DNA of 64,000 nt from Chromatiales bacterium. Its GTDB lineage: Bacteria > Pseudomonadota > Gammaproteobacteria > Steroidobacterales > GCA-2729495. Every line of letters starts with the position of its first letter. Position 1 is the stretch's first letter. The translations under genes were made by a program, and so were the position numbers. A model generated the notes under the pieces. The model did not search any database. It was not told the origin of the DNA and saw only the letters and a program-made list of their open reading frames with translations. Positions 41,185 through 54,430 of this stretch are shown piece after piece. The DNA is taken from positions 32,890 to 96,889 of the forward strand of contig JAFIFS010000085.1 of NCBI GenBank assembly GCA_020831895.1, written 5' to 3'.

Positions 41185-41775
41185 ATGAGCATGCGCACGC
41201 TATTTGCAGCCCTGATCCTCGCGATTTCCGGACCGGCGGTCGCCGGCGACGTCCAGCGCGGCCTCGAAATCGGCTACACCTGCATGGGCTGCCATGGCAT
41301 CGAGGGTCAACGCAATGCCTTCCCCTCGTTCCGGGTGCCGCGCCTCGGCGGCCAGCATGCCGAGTACATCGTGCTCTCGCTCCAGGGTTACCGCAACGGC
41401 ACGCGTCAGCATCCAACGATGGAGGCCCAGGCCGCCACGATGACGGACCAAGACATGCGTGACCTCGCCGCCTATTTCGCGAGCCTCGGCGAACTGCGCA
41501 CGGGTCGGCCGGGCCGTGCCGCGGCCCGCGGCGCCGAGAAGGCCCAGGTTTGCGCTGCCTGCCACGGGCAGGATGGCGTATCGCCCTCGCCCATGTGGCC
41601 GACGCTCGCCGGCCAGCACCGCGACTACCTCGTCGAGACGCTCAAGGCCTATCGCGACGGCCGGCGGACGGATCCGGTGATGGCCGCGCAGGCGGTCGGG
41701 CTGTCCGACCGCGACATCCAGGACCTCGCGATCTTCTACGCGTCTCATCCCGGTCTGTTCACGCCACGGCGCTGA
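41185..41775 (+). CDS. Dihaem cytochrome c (c4-like)
   Basis: 196 residues. Signal peptide FAALILAISGPAVAG. Two haem motifs are CMGCH (C33-H37) and CAACH (C123-H127), each followed by the usual methionine ligand region (HPTMEAQAATM, DPVMAAQAVGL). The two halves are similar, as in cytochrome c4, which passes electrons to terminal oxidases. No oxidase gene is near. Divergent from the SIMPL gene. Confidence 0.93.
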   Translation: MSMRTLFAALILAISGPAVAGDVQRGLEIGYTCMGCHGIEGQRNAFPSFRVPRLGGQHAEYIVLSLQGYRNGTRQHPTMEAQAATMTDQDMRDLAAYFASLGELRTGRPGRAAARGAEKAQVCAACHGQDGVSPSPMWPTLAGQHRDYLVETLKAYRDGRRTDPVMAAQAVGLSDRDIQDLAIFYASHPGLFTPRR

Positions 41776-41812
41776 GGCCGGGCCCCGCCCGGTCCATCAG
41801 CCGGAGTACACG

Positions 41813-42805
41813 ATGGACCGCTTCCGCGCCTTTCGCATTCACCAGGTCGACGGACACATTGAGCCTCGCCTGGAGACCCTGACGCTCGACGACCTGTCGC
41901 CGGGCGATGTCGTGATCCGCGGCGAGTGGTCCAGCATCAACTACAAGGACGCGCTCGCAGCGACGGGCCGCGGCAGGATCCTGCGCCGCTTTCCCCTCGT
42001 TGGTGGAGTCGATATCGCCGGCGAGGTGCTGAGTTCCGCGGACCCGCGTTTCCGCGCCGGCGATCGCGTCGCCGTGCTCGGCTGCGGACTGAGCGAGACT
42101 CATGACGGCGGCTTCAGCGAGATCGCCCGTGTCCCCGGCGAGTGGGTGATCCCGCTGCCCGGGGGCATCAACACCCGGACGGCCATGGCGATCGGCACGG
42201 CCGGGTTCACCGCGGCGCTTGCGGTCCACAGGCTCGAGCGGAACGACCAGCATCCCGGGCTTGGCCCGATGCTGGTCACCGGCGCGACCGGCGGTGTCGG
42301 GAGCATGGCGGTGAGCCTGCTGGCCGATCGTGGCTACGAGGTCGTGGCGCTGACGGGCAAGCCCGAGCAGGCCGCAGACTACCTCGGCCAGCTTGGCGCG
42401 CGTCGCCTGCTGGACCGGAACACGATTGAGATGGGTCGGCGTCCGCTGGAGAAGATCCAGTGGGGTGGCGCGGTCGACAACCTGGGCGGCGAGGTGCTGG
42501 CCTGGCTGACGCGGACCACGGCCTTCCACGGCAATATCGCGAGCATCGGCCTGGCTGCCGGCACCAGCCTGGAAACGACGGTGATGCCGTTCATCCTGCG
42601 CGGCGTCAGCCTGCTCGGCATCAACGCGGTCGAACTGCCGCGTTCAGTGCGCGAGGAGGTCTGGGCCAGGCTCGCCGGTGACCTGGCCCCGGCCCACCTG
42701 GAGCTGATCGTTCAGCGGGAAGTCAGCCTCGAGTCGCTGCCCGGGAGCTTCGAAGGCTACATGGACGGCAGCGTGACGGGTCGGACCGTGGTGCGCCTGA
42801 GTTGA
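41813..42805 (+). CDS. AcuI/YhdH-type acrylyl-CoA reductase or quinone oxidoreductase
   Basis: 330 residues, zinc-independent MDR family. SSINYKDALAATGRG, FPLVGGVDIAGEV and VTGATGGVGSMAVSLL (NADPH loop) are typical of YhdH/AcuI. Those enzymes reduce acrylyl-CoA, a toxic intermediate, to propionyl-CoA. The stop overlaps the TTG start of rsmG. Confidence 0.93.
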   Translation: MDRFRAFRIHQVDGHIEPRLETLTLDDLSPGDVVIRGEWSSINYKDALAATGRGRILRRFPLVGGVDIAGEVLSSADPRFRAGDRVAVLGCGLSETHDGGFSEIARVPGEWVIPLPGGINTRTAMAIGTAGFTAALAVHRLERNDQHPGLGPMLVTGATGGVGSMAVSLLADRGYEVVALTGKPEQAADYLGQLGARRLLDRNTIEMGRRPLEKIQWGGAVDNLGGEVLAWLTRTTAFHGNIASIGLAAGTSLETTVMPFILRGVSLLGINAVELPRSVREEVWARLAGDLAPAHLELIVQREVSLESLPGSFEGYMDGSVTGRTVVRLS

Positions 42806-43467
42806 GCGCCCGGCGCCGGCCGGCCAGCGTGCCGGCGGAGCGCGACCTGGCAGCGCTGCTCTGCGACGCACTGCCACAGCTTGGCATCGAGGCCGATGCC
42901 GCCCGTGTCGGCGCACTGCTGCGCTTCGTCAGCCTGCTGGCCAAGTGGAGCAAGGCCTACAATCTGACCAGCATCCGCGACCAGCGCGAGATGCTGGTGA
43001 AGCATGTGCTTGACGGGCTTTCGGCCCGCGTCGCGCTGTCCGGAGTCCAGGTGCTCGATGTCGGCACCGGCGCCGGCCTGCCGGGGCTGCCGCTGGCACT
43101 GTGCGAGCCGGACCGGCAGTTCACGCTGCTGGATTCGGTCGGCAAGAAGGTCCGCTTCGTGCGCCATGTGGTGGCAGAGCTGGCCCTGGCCAACGTGACC
43201 GTGGTGCAGGCCCGAGTGCAGCAATACGAACCTGAACAGAGTTTTGATACGGTGATCTGCCGGGCATTTTCCAGTCTCGCCGATTTCGCCCGCAGCTGCG
43301 GGCGCCTTGCGGGCCCCGATGGCCAGCTGGTTGCGATGAAGGGTCAGCTGCCCGAGACCGAGCTTGCGCTGCTGCCGGGCGACTGGGTAGCCGCCGATAT
43401 CCTGCCCGTCAGCGTGCCGCTGCTCGACGCAGCCCGTCACCTGGTGGTGCTGAGGCGCCGCTCGTGA
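42802..43467 (+). CDS. rsmG: 16S rRNA (guanine527-N7)-methyltransferase RsmG
   Basis: 221 residues from TTG 42802, which overlaps the upstream stop; GTG 42829 is an alternative. LLAKWSKAYNLTSIRD is the conserved N-terminal RsmG motif and VLDVGTGAGLPGLPLAL binds S-adenosylmethionine. It methylates G527 of 16S rRNA. Normally follows mnmG; here it precedes parA as usual but is 21 kb from mnmG. Overlaps parA by four bases (GTGA). Confidence 0.97.
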   Translation: MSARRRPASVPAERDLAALLCDALPQLGIEADAARVGALLRFVSLLAKWSKAYNLTSIRDQREMLVKHVLDGLSARVALSGVQVLDVGTGAGLPGLPLALCEPDRQFTLLDSVGKKVRFVRHVVAELALANVTVVQARVQQYEPEQSFDTVICRAFSSLADFARSCGRLAGPDGQLVAMKGQLPETELALLPGDWVAADILPVSVPLLDAARHLVVLRRRS

Positions 43468-44246
43468 GCAGCGGGCGCGTGATTGCGGTCGCCAACCAGA
43501 AAGGTGGCGTCGGCAAGACCACGACCTCGGTCAACCTGGCCGCGGCGCTGGCCGAGGCAGGGCAGCGGGTGCTGCTGATCGACCTTGACCCACAGGGCAA
43601 TGCCACCACCGGCTGCGGTGTCGACAAGCAGTCCCTGGTCAACAGCACCTGCGAGGTGCTGCTGGGCGAGGCGGCGATCGAGGACGCGCTGGTGATCGTG
43701 GGCGAGCCCGGCTTCGCGCTGCTGCCCGCCAACGCCGACCTTACGGCGGCCGAAATCCGCCTGCTGCAGGAGATCGGGCGCGAGTTCCGGCTGCGCCGTG
43801 CGCTGGAACCGGTGCGCGATGCCTGGGATTACCTGCTGATCGACTGTCCGCCCACGATCAACATGCTGACGCTCAATGCGCTCACCGCGGCCGATGGCGT
43901 GCTGATTCCGATCCAGTGCGAGTACTACGCACTCGAAGGCCTGTCCGCGCTGCTGGAAACGGTGCGCCAGGTGCGCAACACGGTGAATCCCCAGCTCAAC
44001 ATCGAGGGACTGCTGCGCACCATGCACGATCCGCGCAACCGGCTGGCGACCGAGGTCTCGACGCAGCTGACCACGCATTTCCCGGGACAGGTCTACGATA
44101 CGGTGATCCCGCGCAACGTGCGCCTGGCCGAGGCGCCCAGCTTCGGCGTGTCGGTGCTTCAGCATGACCGCGCCTCGCGCGGGGCCCAGGCCTACCAGGA
44201 GCTGGCGGCCGAGCTGCTCGCCCGGGCTGTGGCCTCCCCGGGTTAG
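43464..44246 (+). CDS. parA: Chromosome partitioning ATPase ParA (Soj)
   Basis: 260 residues. The deviant Walker A is NQKGGVGKTTT near residue 11, Walker A' is LLIDLDPQGNATTG, and Walker B is YLLIDCPP. GTG start overlaps rsmG. ParA dimers form a gradient on the nucleoid that moves ParB-bound origins. The parS sites that ParB would bind are about 36 kb upstream in this window (6.6-8.1 kb). Confidence 0.98.
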   Translation: MSSGRVIAVANQKGGVGKTTTSVNLAAALAEAGQRVLLIDLDPQGNATTGCGVDKQSLVNSTCEVLLGEAAIEDALVIVGEPGFALLPANADLTAAEIRLLQEIGREFRLRRALEPVRDAWDYLLIDCPPTINMLTLNALTAADGVLIPIQCEYYALEGLSALLETVRQVRNTVNPQLNIEGLLRTMHDPRNRLATEVSTQLTTHFPGQVYDTVIPRNVRLAEAPSFGVSVLQHDRASRGAQAYQELAAELLARAVASPG

Positions 44247-44275
44247 AATCCCTGACCTCACAAGGGGGACCTCAT

Positions 44276-45205
44276 ATGGCTGCCAAGAAATCCGGCACCG
44301 CCAAGCGCACCGGCCTCGGCCGCGGGCTCGAGGCCCTGCTGGGCGGCAGCGCCGGCAACGCTGCGCCCGAGGCAGGCCTGCAGCCTGATCCCGGCGCGGC
44401 TGCTGCCCCTGCGAGCGGTGCGCGCGAGCTGCCCGTCGATCTCCTGCAGCGCGGCGCCTACCAGCCGCGCCAGGACTTCGACCCGGGCGCACTCGAGGAG
44501 CTCGCGGCGTCCATACGCGCCCAGGGGCTGGTACAGCCGGTCGTAGTCCGGCCGCTGGCCCGTGAGGGCAAGGGTCCGCAGCGTTACGAGATTGTTGCCG
44601 GCGAGCGCCGCTGGCGCGCAGCCCAGCTTGCTGGGCTGCAGAGCATTCCCGCAGTGGTGCGCGACCTGCCGGACTCGGCGGCGATCGCCGTTGCGCTGAT
44701 CGAGAACATCCAGCGCGAGGACCTGAACCCGCTTGAGGAGGCGCAGGCGCTGCAGCGGCTGGTCGAGGAGTTCGCGCTGACCCACGAGCAGGCGGCCGAG
44801 GCGGTCGGGCGCTCCCGGGCCGCGGTCAGCAACCTGCTGCGACTGCTCGAGCTCACTGAACCCGTACAGGACCTGCTTCGCAGCGGGGCGCTGGACATGG
44901 GTCACGCCCGCGCGCTGCTCGGCCTGACCGATGCGCGGCGCCAGGCGGAGGTTGGCCGGCTGGTGGCCAGCAAGGGCTTGTCCGTGCGCGAGACCGAGCG
45001 CCTTGTGAAGAAGCTGCTTACGCCGGCGGGCCCGCAACCCGAGGCTCCGGCCGGCGACGGCGACATCCGGCGCCTGGAGTCCGACCTGGCCGAGAAGCTC
45101 GGGGCTCGCGTGGCGATCCGCCACAAGTCAGGCGGCCGGGGCAGCCTGGTCATCAGCTACCACAGCCTGGACGAGCTCGACGGTATCCTGAAGCACATTC
45201 TGTAG
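44276..45205 (+). CDS. parB: Chromosome partitioning CTPase ParB (Spo0J)
   Basis: 309 residues. An N-terminal ParA-contact segment is rich in lysine and arginine (KRTGLGRGLEALLG). The CTP-binding region has GERRWRAAQLAG and ENIQREDLNPLEEA. The helix-turn-helix is LTHEQAAEAVGRSRAAVSNLL. A C-terminal dimerisation segment ends ELDGILKHIL. It spreads from parS as a DNA clamp. Lies 29 bases after parA. Confidence 0.98.
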   Translation: MAAKKSGTAKRTGLGRGLEALLGGSAGNAAPEAGLQPDPGAAAAPASGARELPVDLLQRGAYQPRQDFDPGALEELAASIRAQGLVQPVVVRPLAREGKGPQRYEIVAGERRWRAAQLAGLQSIPAVVRDLPDSAAIAVALIENIQREDLNPLEEAQALQRLVEEFALTHEQAAEAVGRSRAAVSNLLRLLELTEPVQDLLRSGALDMGHARALLGLTDARRQAEVGRLVASKGLSVRETERLVKKLLTPAGPQPEAPAGDGDIRRLESDLAEKLGARVAIRHKSGGRGSLVISYHSLDELDGILKHIL

Positions 45206-45253
45206 GCGCAGCCTGATCCCCCGCAGCCCAGCTCCAGCCGGCCCTGGATTCAT

Positions 45254-45282
45254 TTGAGCCCCCGCGCGAGAGTCTATATACT
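45254..45282 (+). promoter_or_regulatory. Probable promoter of the atp operon
   Basis: TTGAGC at 45254-45259, a 17-base spacer, and TATACT at 45277-45282, forty bases before atpI. It is in a short AT-rich patch between parB and atpI. Confidence 0.5.
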
Positions 45283-45321
45283 TCGCGGCCTTCGACAGAC
45301 CCGCGGCCCAGGCAGGGAGTC

Positions 45322-46815
<1,494 letters not shown>

Positions 46816-46864
46816 CCCCCAAAAGTATTTTTGCCCCACCTGGAGAGCCGACGGGAGTCCTACA

Positions 46865-47338
46865 GTGGAAGTCAGTCTAGGCACACTGATCGCCCAGGGC
46901 ATCACGTTCTTCATCTTCGTCTACGTGACGATGAAGTACGTGTGGCCGCCGATCATGCAGGCGATCGTCGATCGCCGCGAGAAGATCGCTGACGGTCTCG
47001 CGGCGGCAGAGCGTGGCAAGACCGAGCTCGAGAAGGCCGGTGCCCGTGTCGAGGACCTGCTGCGCGATGCGCGCAGCCAGGCCCAGGAGATCGTCGAGCA
47101 GGCCAACCGGCGTGCGAACTCGATCCTCGAGGAGGCGCGGTCCGAGGGCCAGAAGCAGCGCGATCGCCAGCTCGCCACCGCACAGGCCGAGATCGAACAG
47201 GAAGTGAGCAAGGCCCGCGAGGAGCTGCGTTCCCAGGTTGCGCTGATCGCCGTCGCCGGCGCCGAGCGCATCCTGGCGCGCGAGATCGACGCCAAGGCCC
47301 ACCAGGACCTGCTGCAGCAGCTGGCGACCGAGATCTGA
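46865..47338 (+). CDS. atpF: ATP synthase F0 subunit b
   Basis: 157 residues from GTG. One N-terminal membrane helix ([20 protein letters not shown]) and a long charged coiled coil ([20 protein letters not shown] onwards). It is the peripheral stalk that joins subunit a to the F1 head. Confidence 0.97.
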   Translation: MEVSLGTLIAQGITFFIFVYVTMKYVWPPIMQAIVDRREKIADGLAAAERGKTELEKAGARVEDLLRDARSQAQEIVEQANRRANSILEEARSEGQKQRDRQLATAQAEIEQEVSKAREELRSQVALIAVAGAERILAREIDAKAHQDLLQQLATEI

Positions 47339-47351
47339 GGGGCACCTGCAC

Positions 47352-47921
47352 ATGGTCGAACTCGCTCCTGTCGCCCGTCCCTACGCTCAGGCCGCCTTCG
47401 AGCTGGCCCGCGACAGTGGACAACTGGCGGCCTGGTCCAGCGTATTGGACACGGCGGCCGCCGCAGTGGTCACGCCGGAGTTCGCGCGGCTGCTGCAGGT
47501 TCCCGGTCTCGACCTGGCCCAGTTGGCCGGCACGCTGGCCGATGTGTGCAGTGAGGCTTCCGCCGAGGCCCGTCCACTGACCGGTACTTCGTCCGCTCCG
47601 GGTCGCGGTCTGCTGCTGCTGCTGGCGGAGAATCGCCGCCTGCAGTGCCTGCCGGAAATCGCCGCGCAGTTCGCGGTGCTGCGCGCCCGCGCGGAGAACG
47701 CGGTCGAGGTCGAGGTGCACAGCGCGACCGAGCTGGACGAGCAAGAGCGCCGCAGGCTGACCGAGGCGCTGGAGCGCCGGCTGGGCAAGCAGGTCAGGCT
47801 CAGCCTCTCCGTGGACCAGAAGCTGCTCGGCGGGGCGTGGATCAGGGTCGGCGACCAGGTGATCGACGGATCCGTGCGCGCGCGCCTGGAAAAACTTGCA
47901 AACGCAATGACTGCGGGCTGA
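47352..47921 (+). CDS. atpH: ATP synthase F1 subunit delta
   Basis: 189 residues. [20 protein letters not shown] opens the domain; the C-terminal [21 protein letters not shown] is the family signature. A serine/proline-rich insertion ([11 protein letters not shown]) lies in the middle, making it a little longer than the E. coli protein. It joins the b dimer to the alpha subunits. Confidence 0.97.
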   Translation: MVELAPVARPYAQAAFELARDSGQLAAWSSVLDTAAAAVVTPEFARLLQVPGLDLAQLAGTLADVCSEASAEARPLTGTSSAPGRGLLLLLAENRRLQCLPEIAAQFAVLRARAENAVEVEVHSATELDEQERRRLTEALERRLGKQVRLSLSVDQKLLGGAWIRVGDQVIDGSVRARLEKLANAMTAG

Positions 47922-47955
47922 CCAAAGCCAGTCCGGAAACCGAGGAACTTCTCAC

Positions 47956-49497
<1,542 letters not shown>

Positions 49498-49506
49498 GCC
49501 CGGGCA

Positions 49507-50370
49507 ATGGCAGGCACAAAGGAAATCCGCAACAAAATCCGAAGCGTACGCAGTACGCAGAAGATCACCAAGGCGATGGAGAAGGTCGCAGCCTCCAAGC
49601 TTCGCCGTACCAACCAGCGGATGGAAGCGGCCCGGCCCTATGCGGACAAGATCCGCTCCGTCATCGGCCGTCTCTATCGCGCAACGCCGGATTACCAGCA
49701 CCCTTTCCTGGTCAAGCGGGACACCGTGAACCGTGTCGGCTTCATCGTCATCACCAGCGACCGCGGTCTTTGCGGCGGCTTGAACGTGAACCTGTTCCGC
49801 CAGCTGATCCCGGAACTGCGCCACTGGCAGGACCAGGGCGCGGCCATCGATCTCTGCCTGCTGGGCGCGAAGGGCGTGCAGTACTTCCGCCGGCTCAATA
49901 TCAACGTCGTGGCTGCCACCACGCACATGAGCGAGGACCCGCGTGTCGTCGACCTGATCGGCGCCGTCAGCGTGATGCTGAACGGGTTCAGCGAGGGTCA
50001 CATTGACCGGCTGTTCCTCGTGCACAACGAGTTCCTCAACACGATGAGCCAGAAGCCGGCCATCAAGATGCTGCTGCCGGTCGATCCCCCTGACCAGGAC
50101 CAGCTGCAGGGGCGCTGGGACTACATCTATGAGCCCGGCGCAGCCCAGCTGCTCGATGGCGTGCTGAAGCGCTACATGGAGACCCAGGTCTATCGCGCCG
50201 TGGTCGAGAACGTGGCCTGCGAGATGGCCGCGAAGATGGTGGCCATGAAGGCGGCGACCGACAATGCGGGCAACCTGATCGACTCACTGCAGCTCCAGTA
50301 CAACAAGGCACGCCAGGCGGCGATCACGCAGGAAATCGCCGAGATCGTCGGTGGCGCAGCCGCCGTGTGA
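49507..50370 (+). CDS. atpG: ATP synthase F1 subunit gamma
   Basis: 287 residues. N-terminal [20 protein letters not shown] and C-terminal [40 protein letters not shown] are typical. The central rotor shaft. It is followed by an 83-base gap that holds a REP-like palindrome before atpD. Confidence 0.98.
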   Translation: MAGTKEIRNKIRSVRSTQKITKAMEKVAASKLRRTNQRMEAARPYADKIRSVIGRLYRATPDYQHPFLVKRDTVNRVGFIVITSDRGLCGGLNVNLFRQLIPELRHWQDQGAAIDLCLLGAKGVQYFRRLNINVVAATTHMSEDPRVVDLIGAVSVMLNGFSEGHIDRLFLVHNEFLNTMSQKPAIKMLLPVDPPDQDQLQGRWDYIYEPGAAQLLDGVLKRYMETQVYRAVVENVACEMAAKMVAMKAATDNAGNLIDSLQLQYNKARQAAITQEIAEIVGGAAAV

Positions 50371-50375
50371 TTTCC

Positions 50376-50402
50376 GTGGGCGCGGGCTTGCCCGCGAGCG
50401 AA
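50376..50402. repeat. REP-like palindrome between atpG and atpD
   Basis: GTGGG head, then the palindrome CGCGGGCTTGCCCGCG (50381-50396) and a GCGAAT tail. This resembles pseudomonad REP elements. Its hairpin would form in the atp mRNA. Confidence 0.7.
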
Positions 50403-50435
50403 TTTGCAGGACTGAACGCGGGCAGCCGCGATTGA

Positions 50436-51833
<1,398 letters not shown>

Positions 51834-51849
51834 GAGCGGAAGCTCTCCA

Positions 51850-51872
51850 GTGGGAGCGAATTCATTCGCGAA
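51850..51872. repeat. REP-like palindrome between atpD and atpC
   Basis: GTGGGAGCGAATTCATTCGC followed by GAA; the same head and layout as the REP pair near 18.5 kb (GTGGGAGCGGATTCATCCGC). Lies in a 76-base intercistronic gap. Confidence 0.75.
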
Positions 51873-51909
51873 CATTGAACAAACCGCCCCCTGACCCCAG
51901 GCACCCCTA

Positions 51910-52329
51910 ATGGACACGATCACCGTAGATATCGTCAGCGCCGAAGGCCACATCTTCTCCGGTGAGGCCTCGATGGTCATCGCCCCGGCGAAGCTGGGCG
52001 ATGTCGGCATCGTGGTCCGCCATGCGCCGATGCTGACGGAGCTGCGCCCGGGCGAGGTGCGGGTGAAGCGCGAAGGCGAGGAGGAGCTGTTCCTCTACAT
52101 CACCGGCGGCCTGCTCGAGGTGCAGCCGTTCGCCGTGACGATCCTCGCCGATACCGCGCTGCGCGACGACCAGCTCAACGAGCAGGCGGCCGAGGAGGCC
52201 CGGGCCGCGGCCGAGGAGGCACTGCGCACAGCCGGTACACGCGAGGATCTTGCCCACGCCCAGCAGCAGCTGGTCGAGGCCGCTGCCCGCTACCGCGCGG
52301 CGCAGAAACTTAAGGGCAAGCGCCGCTAG
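51910..52329 (+). CDS. atpC: ATP synthase F1 subunit epsilon
   Basis: 139 residues. TITVDIVSAEGHIFSGEASM begins the beta sandwich and GVHA-like GIVVRHAPMLTELRPGEVRV is the conserved core. The helical C-terminal hairpin (AAEEARAAAEEALRTAGTRE) regulates the enzyme. Last gene of the operon. Confidence 0.97.
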   Translation: MDTITVDIVSAEGHIFSGEASMVIAPAKLGDVGIVVRHAPMLTELRPGEVRVKREGEEELFLYITGGLLEVQPFAVTILADTALRDDQLNEQAAEEARAAAEEALRTAGTREDLAHAQQQLVEAAARYRAAQKLKGKRR

Positions 52330-52338
52330 AGTCCTCCT

Positions 52339-52357
52339 CGGGCGCATTCGGCGCCCG
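52339..52357 (+). terminator. GC-rich hairpin after atpC
   Basis: CGGGCGC, a five-base loop, GCGCCCG, starting ten bases after the atpC stop. No T-run follows, so it may end transcription weakly or protect the mRNA end. Confidence 0.4.
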
Positions 52358-52540
52358 TCCAGATCGGCCCCGGATTGCTGGCGGATTGGCTTCCTGGTCA
52401 GGCCCATGCTCGATGGGCCGTTCCCTCGCGCATGCATGCGCTCCTCTTGCTGCTACGCATTATCATGCTGTCCAGCAGCATCCAGATGGTGTTAGGGTGG
52501 AGACACAGTTGACATAAAAGCAATTCCAAGGGGAATGATC

Positions 52541-54385
52541 ATGCGCGCTATCTCCGCCTGCCAGCCTGTCCTGGCCCTTTTCGCTATGGGTCTGCTCGCC
52601 GGCTGTGGTGGCAGTAGTGGAGGCGGTGGCGGTCCAGTGGTCACGGTGCCGGACGCACCGACCCTGACGCTGACCCCGCAGAGCATCAAGACCTTTGACT
52701 TCAGCTGGGATGAGGTGAGCGGTGCGACGGAGTATCGCCTGCAGGAAAGTCCCGATCACGGCTCCGGTTACAACCTGGTGGCGGAGATTGCCGCAGGCGT
52801 GACCACCCTGGAACTGGAGGTGTTCCTGCCCGGGCGGATCAACGCCAGCTATATCCTCGAGGCCTGCAACAGCGCTGGCTGCACGGAGTCTGAGGTGGTC
52901 TTTGTCAGCGGCACCCTGGCCGAGGCCACCGGGTACTTCAAGGCCTCCAACAAGAATGTTTCGGTAGGCACCGGTATCCAGTTCGGCTCCAGCGTCGCAG
53001 TCTCCGCCGACGGAACCACGCTGGCGGTGGGAGGGCCTTCCGAGGCCAGCACCGCCACCGGCATTGATGGCGTCCAGCAGGCTGATGTGGCGTTTGGTAT
53101 CGGCGCGGTCTATGTGTTCAGCCAGAGCGATGGCGTCTGGACCCAGCAGGCCTATGTGAAGGCCTCCAACACCATTAGCCTCGGCATCGGCCAGAATGCC
53201 CTGTTCGGCCACAGTGTGGCCCTCTCCGCCGATGGCAGCACCCTGGCAGTGGGTGCACCTGGCGAGGCCAGCAACGCCACCGACATCGATGGCGACCAGG
53301 CCGATACTTCCGCCAGCAGTAGCGGTGCGGCGTATGTGTTCAGCCGCAGCGGCTCCGACTGGAGCCAGCAGGCCTATGTCAAGGCCTCCAACACTGCGGC
53401 CGGGGCCCAGTTCGGCGTCAGCGTGACGCTCGCCGCCGATGGCAACACGCTGGCGGTGGGCGCGTTCGGAGAGTCCAGTAACGCCACCGGCATCGATGGC
53501 GATCAGGAAGACACTTCCGCCAGCGGCAGCGGTGCGGCGTATGTGTTCAGCCGCAGCGGCTCCGACTGGAGCCAGCAGGCCTATGTGAAGGCCTCCAACA
53601 CCCGCGCCGGCGCCAGCTTCGGCTCGAGTGTCGCGCTTGCCGCCGACGGCAATACCCTGGCGGTGGGCTCGTCCCGTGAGACCAGCAACGCCACCGGCAT
53701 CGATGGCGATGAGGCCGATGATTCCCTTAGCGATGCCGGCGCGGTCTATGTCTTCAGCCGCAGCGGCAGTGACTGGAGCCAGCAGGCCTATGTAAAGGCC
53801 TCCAACACCGGGTCCAGCGACTTCGCCTTCTTCGGCGAAACTGTCGCGCTCTCCGCCGACGGCAACACGCTGGCGGTGGGTGCGCCGTTCGAGGGCAGCG
53901 GCGCCACCGGTATCGATGGTGCGCAGGACAACGATGACGCCCCCTTCAGCGGCGCGGTCTACCTGTTCGAGCGCAGTGGCGAAGCCTGGGCCCAGCAGGC
54001 CTACGTCAAGGCCTCCAACGCCGAGTTCAACAACGAGTTCGGCTGGAGCGTGGCGCTTGCCGCCGACGGCCACACGCTGGCCGTGGGGTCGCCGTACGAG
54101 GCCAGCAACGCCACCGGCCTCAATGGCGATCAGGCTGATACTTCCGCCGACAGCAGCGGCGCGGCCTATGTGTTCCGCCGCAACGGCGGGGTCTGGAGCC
54201 AGCAGGCCTACGTCAAGGCCTCCAATACCTCGTCGAGCGACCAGTTCGGCTGGATCGTCGCGCTCGCTGCCGATGCCAGCACGCTGGCAGTGGGGGCGCG
54301 ATTCGAAAACGGCGGCGCCACCGGCATTGGTGGCGACCAGACTGATACTTCCGCCCCCAGCAGCGGGGCGGTGTACCTTTACTGA
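52541..54385 (+). CDS. Lipoprotein with Fn3-like domain and seven-repeat FG-GAP propeller (copy A)
   Basis: 614 residues from ATG 52541; AAGGGG sits seven bases upstream, better spaced than for ATG 52535. Signal ends MGLLAGCGGSS, with a Gly/Ser linker. Residues about 30-125 form a fibronectin-III-like domain (FSWDEVSGATEYRL) with a cysteine pair (EACNSAGC). Then seven near-identical blades of about 60-75 residues follow, each with QQAYVKASN, FG-SVAL, ADG-TLAVG, NATGIDGDQAD and AVYVFSR. The last blade ends at the C-terminus (GAVYLY). The aspartate-rich DGDQADTSA loops could bind calcium. Predicted surface or periplasmic propeller. Copies B and C lie downstream. Confidence 0.88.
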   Translation: MRAISACQPVLALFAMGLLAGCGGSSGGGGGPVVTVPDAPTLTLTPQSIKTFDFSWDEVSGATEYRLQESPDHGSGYNLVAEIAAGVTTLELEVFLPGRINASYILEACNSAGCTESEVVFVSGTLAEATGYFKASNKNVSVGTGIQFGSSVAVSADGTTLAVGGPSEASTATGIDGVQQADVAFGIGAVYVFSQSDGVWTQQAYVKASNTISLGIGQNALFGHSVALSADGSTLAVGAPGEASNATDIDGDQADTSASSSGAAYVFSRSGSDWSQQAYVKASNTAAGAQFGVSVTLAADGNTLAVGAFGESSNATGIDGDQEDTSASGSGAAYVFSRSGSDWSQQAYVKASNTRAGASFGSSVALAADGNTLAVGSSRETSNATGIDGDEADDSLSDAGAVYVFSRSGSDWSQQAYVKASNTGSSDFAFFGETVALSADGNTLAVGAPFEGSGATGIDGAQDNDDAPFSGAVYLFERSGEAWAQQAYVKASNAEFNNEFGWSVALAADGHTLAVGSPYEASNATGLNGDQADTSADSSGAAYVFRRNGGVWSQQAYVKASNTSSSDQFGWIVALAADASTLAVGARFENGGATGIGGDQTDTSAPSSGAVYLY

Positions 54386-54395
54386 AGGCCCTGCG

Positions 54396-54425
54396 CCCGC
54401 CAAGGACCGCCACCGGTCTGGCGGG
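54396..54425. terminator. Possible bidirectional terminator between convergent genes
   Basis: CCCGCCA and TGGCGGG flank a 16-base loop with inner pairing, in the gap between the lipoprotein stop and the kinase stop. No strong T-run. Confidence 0.3.
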
Positions 54426-54430
54426 TGCCT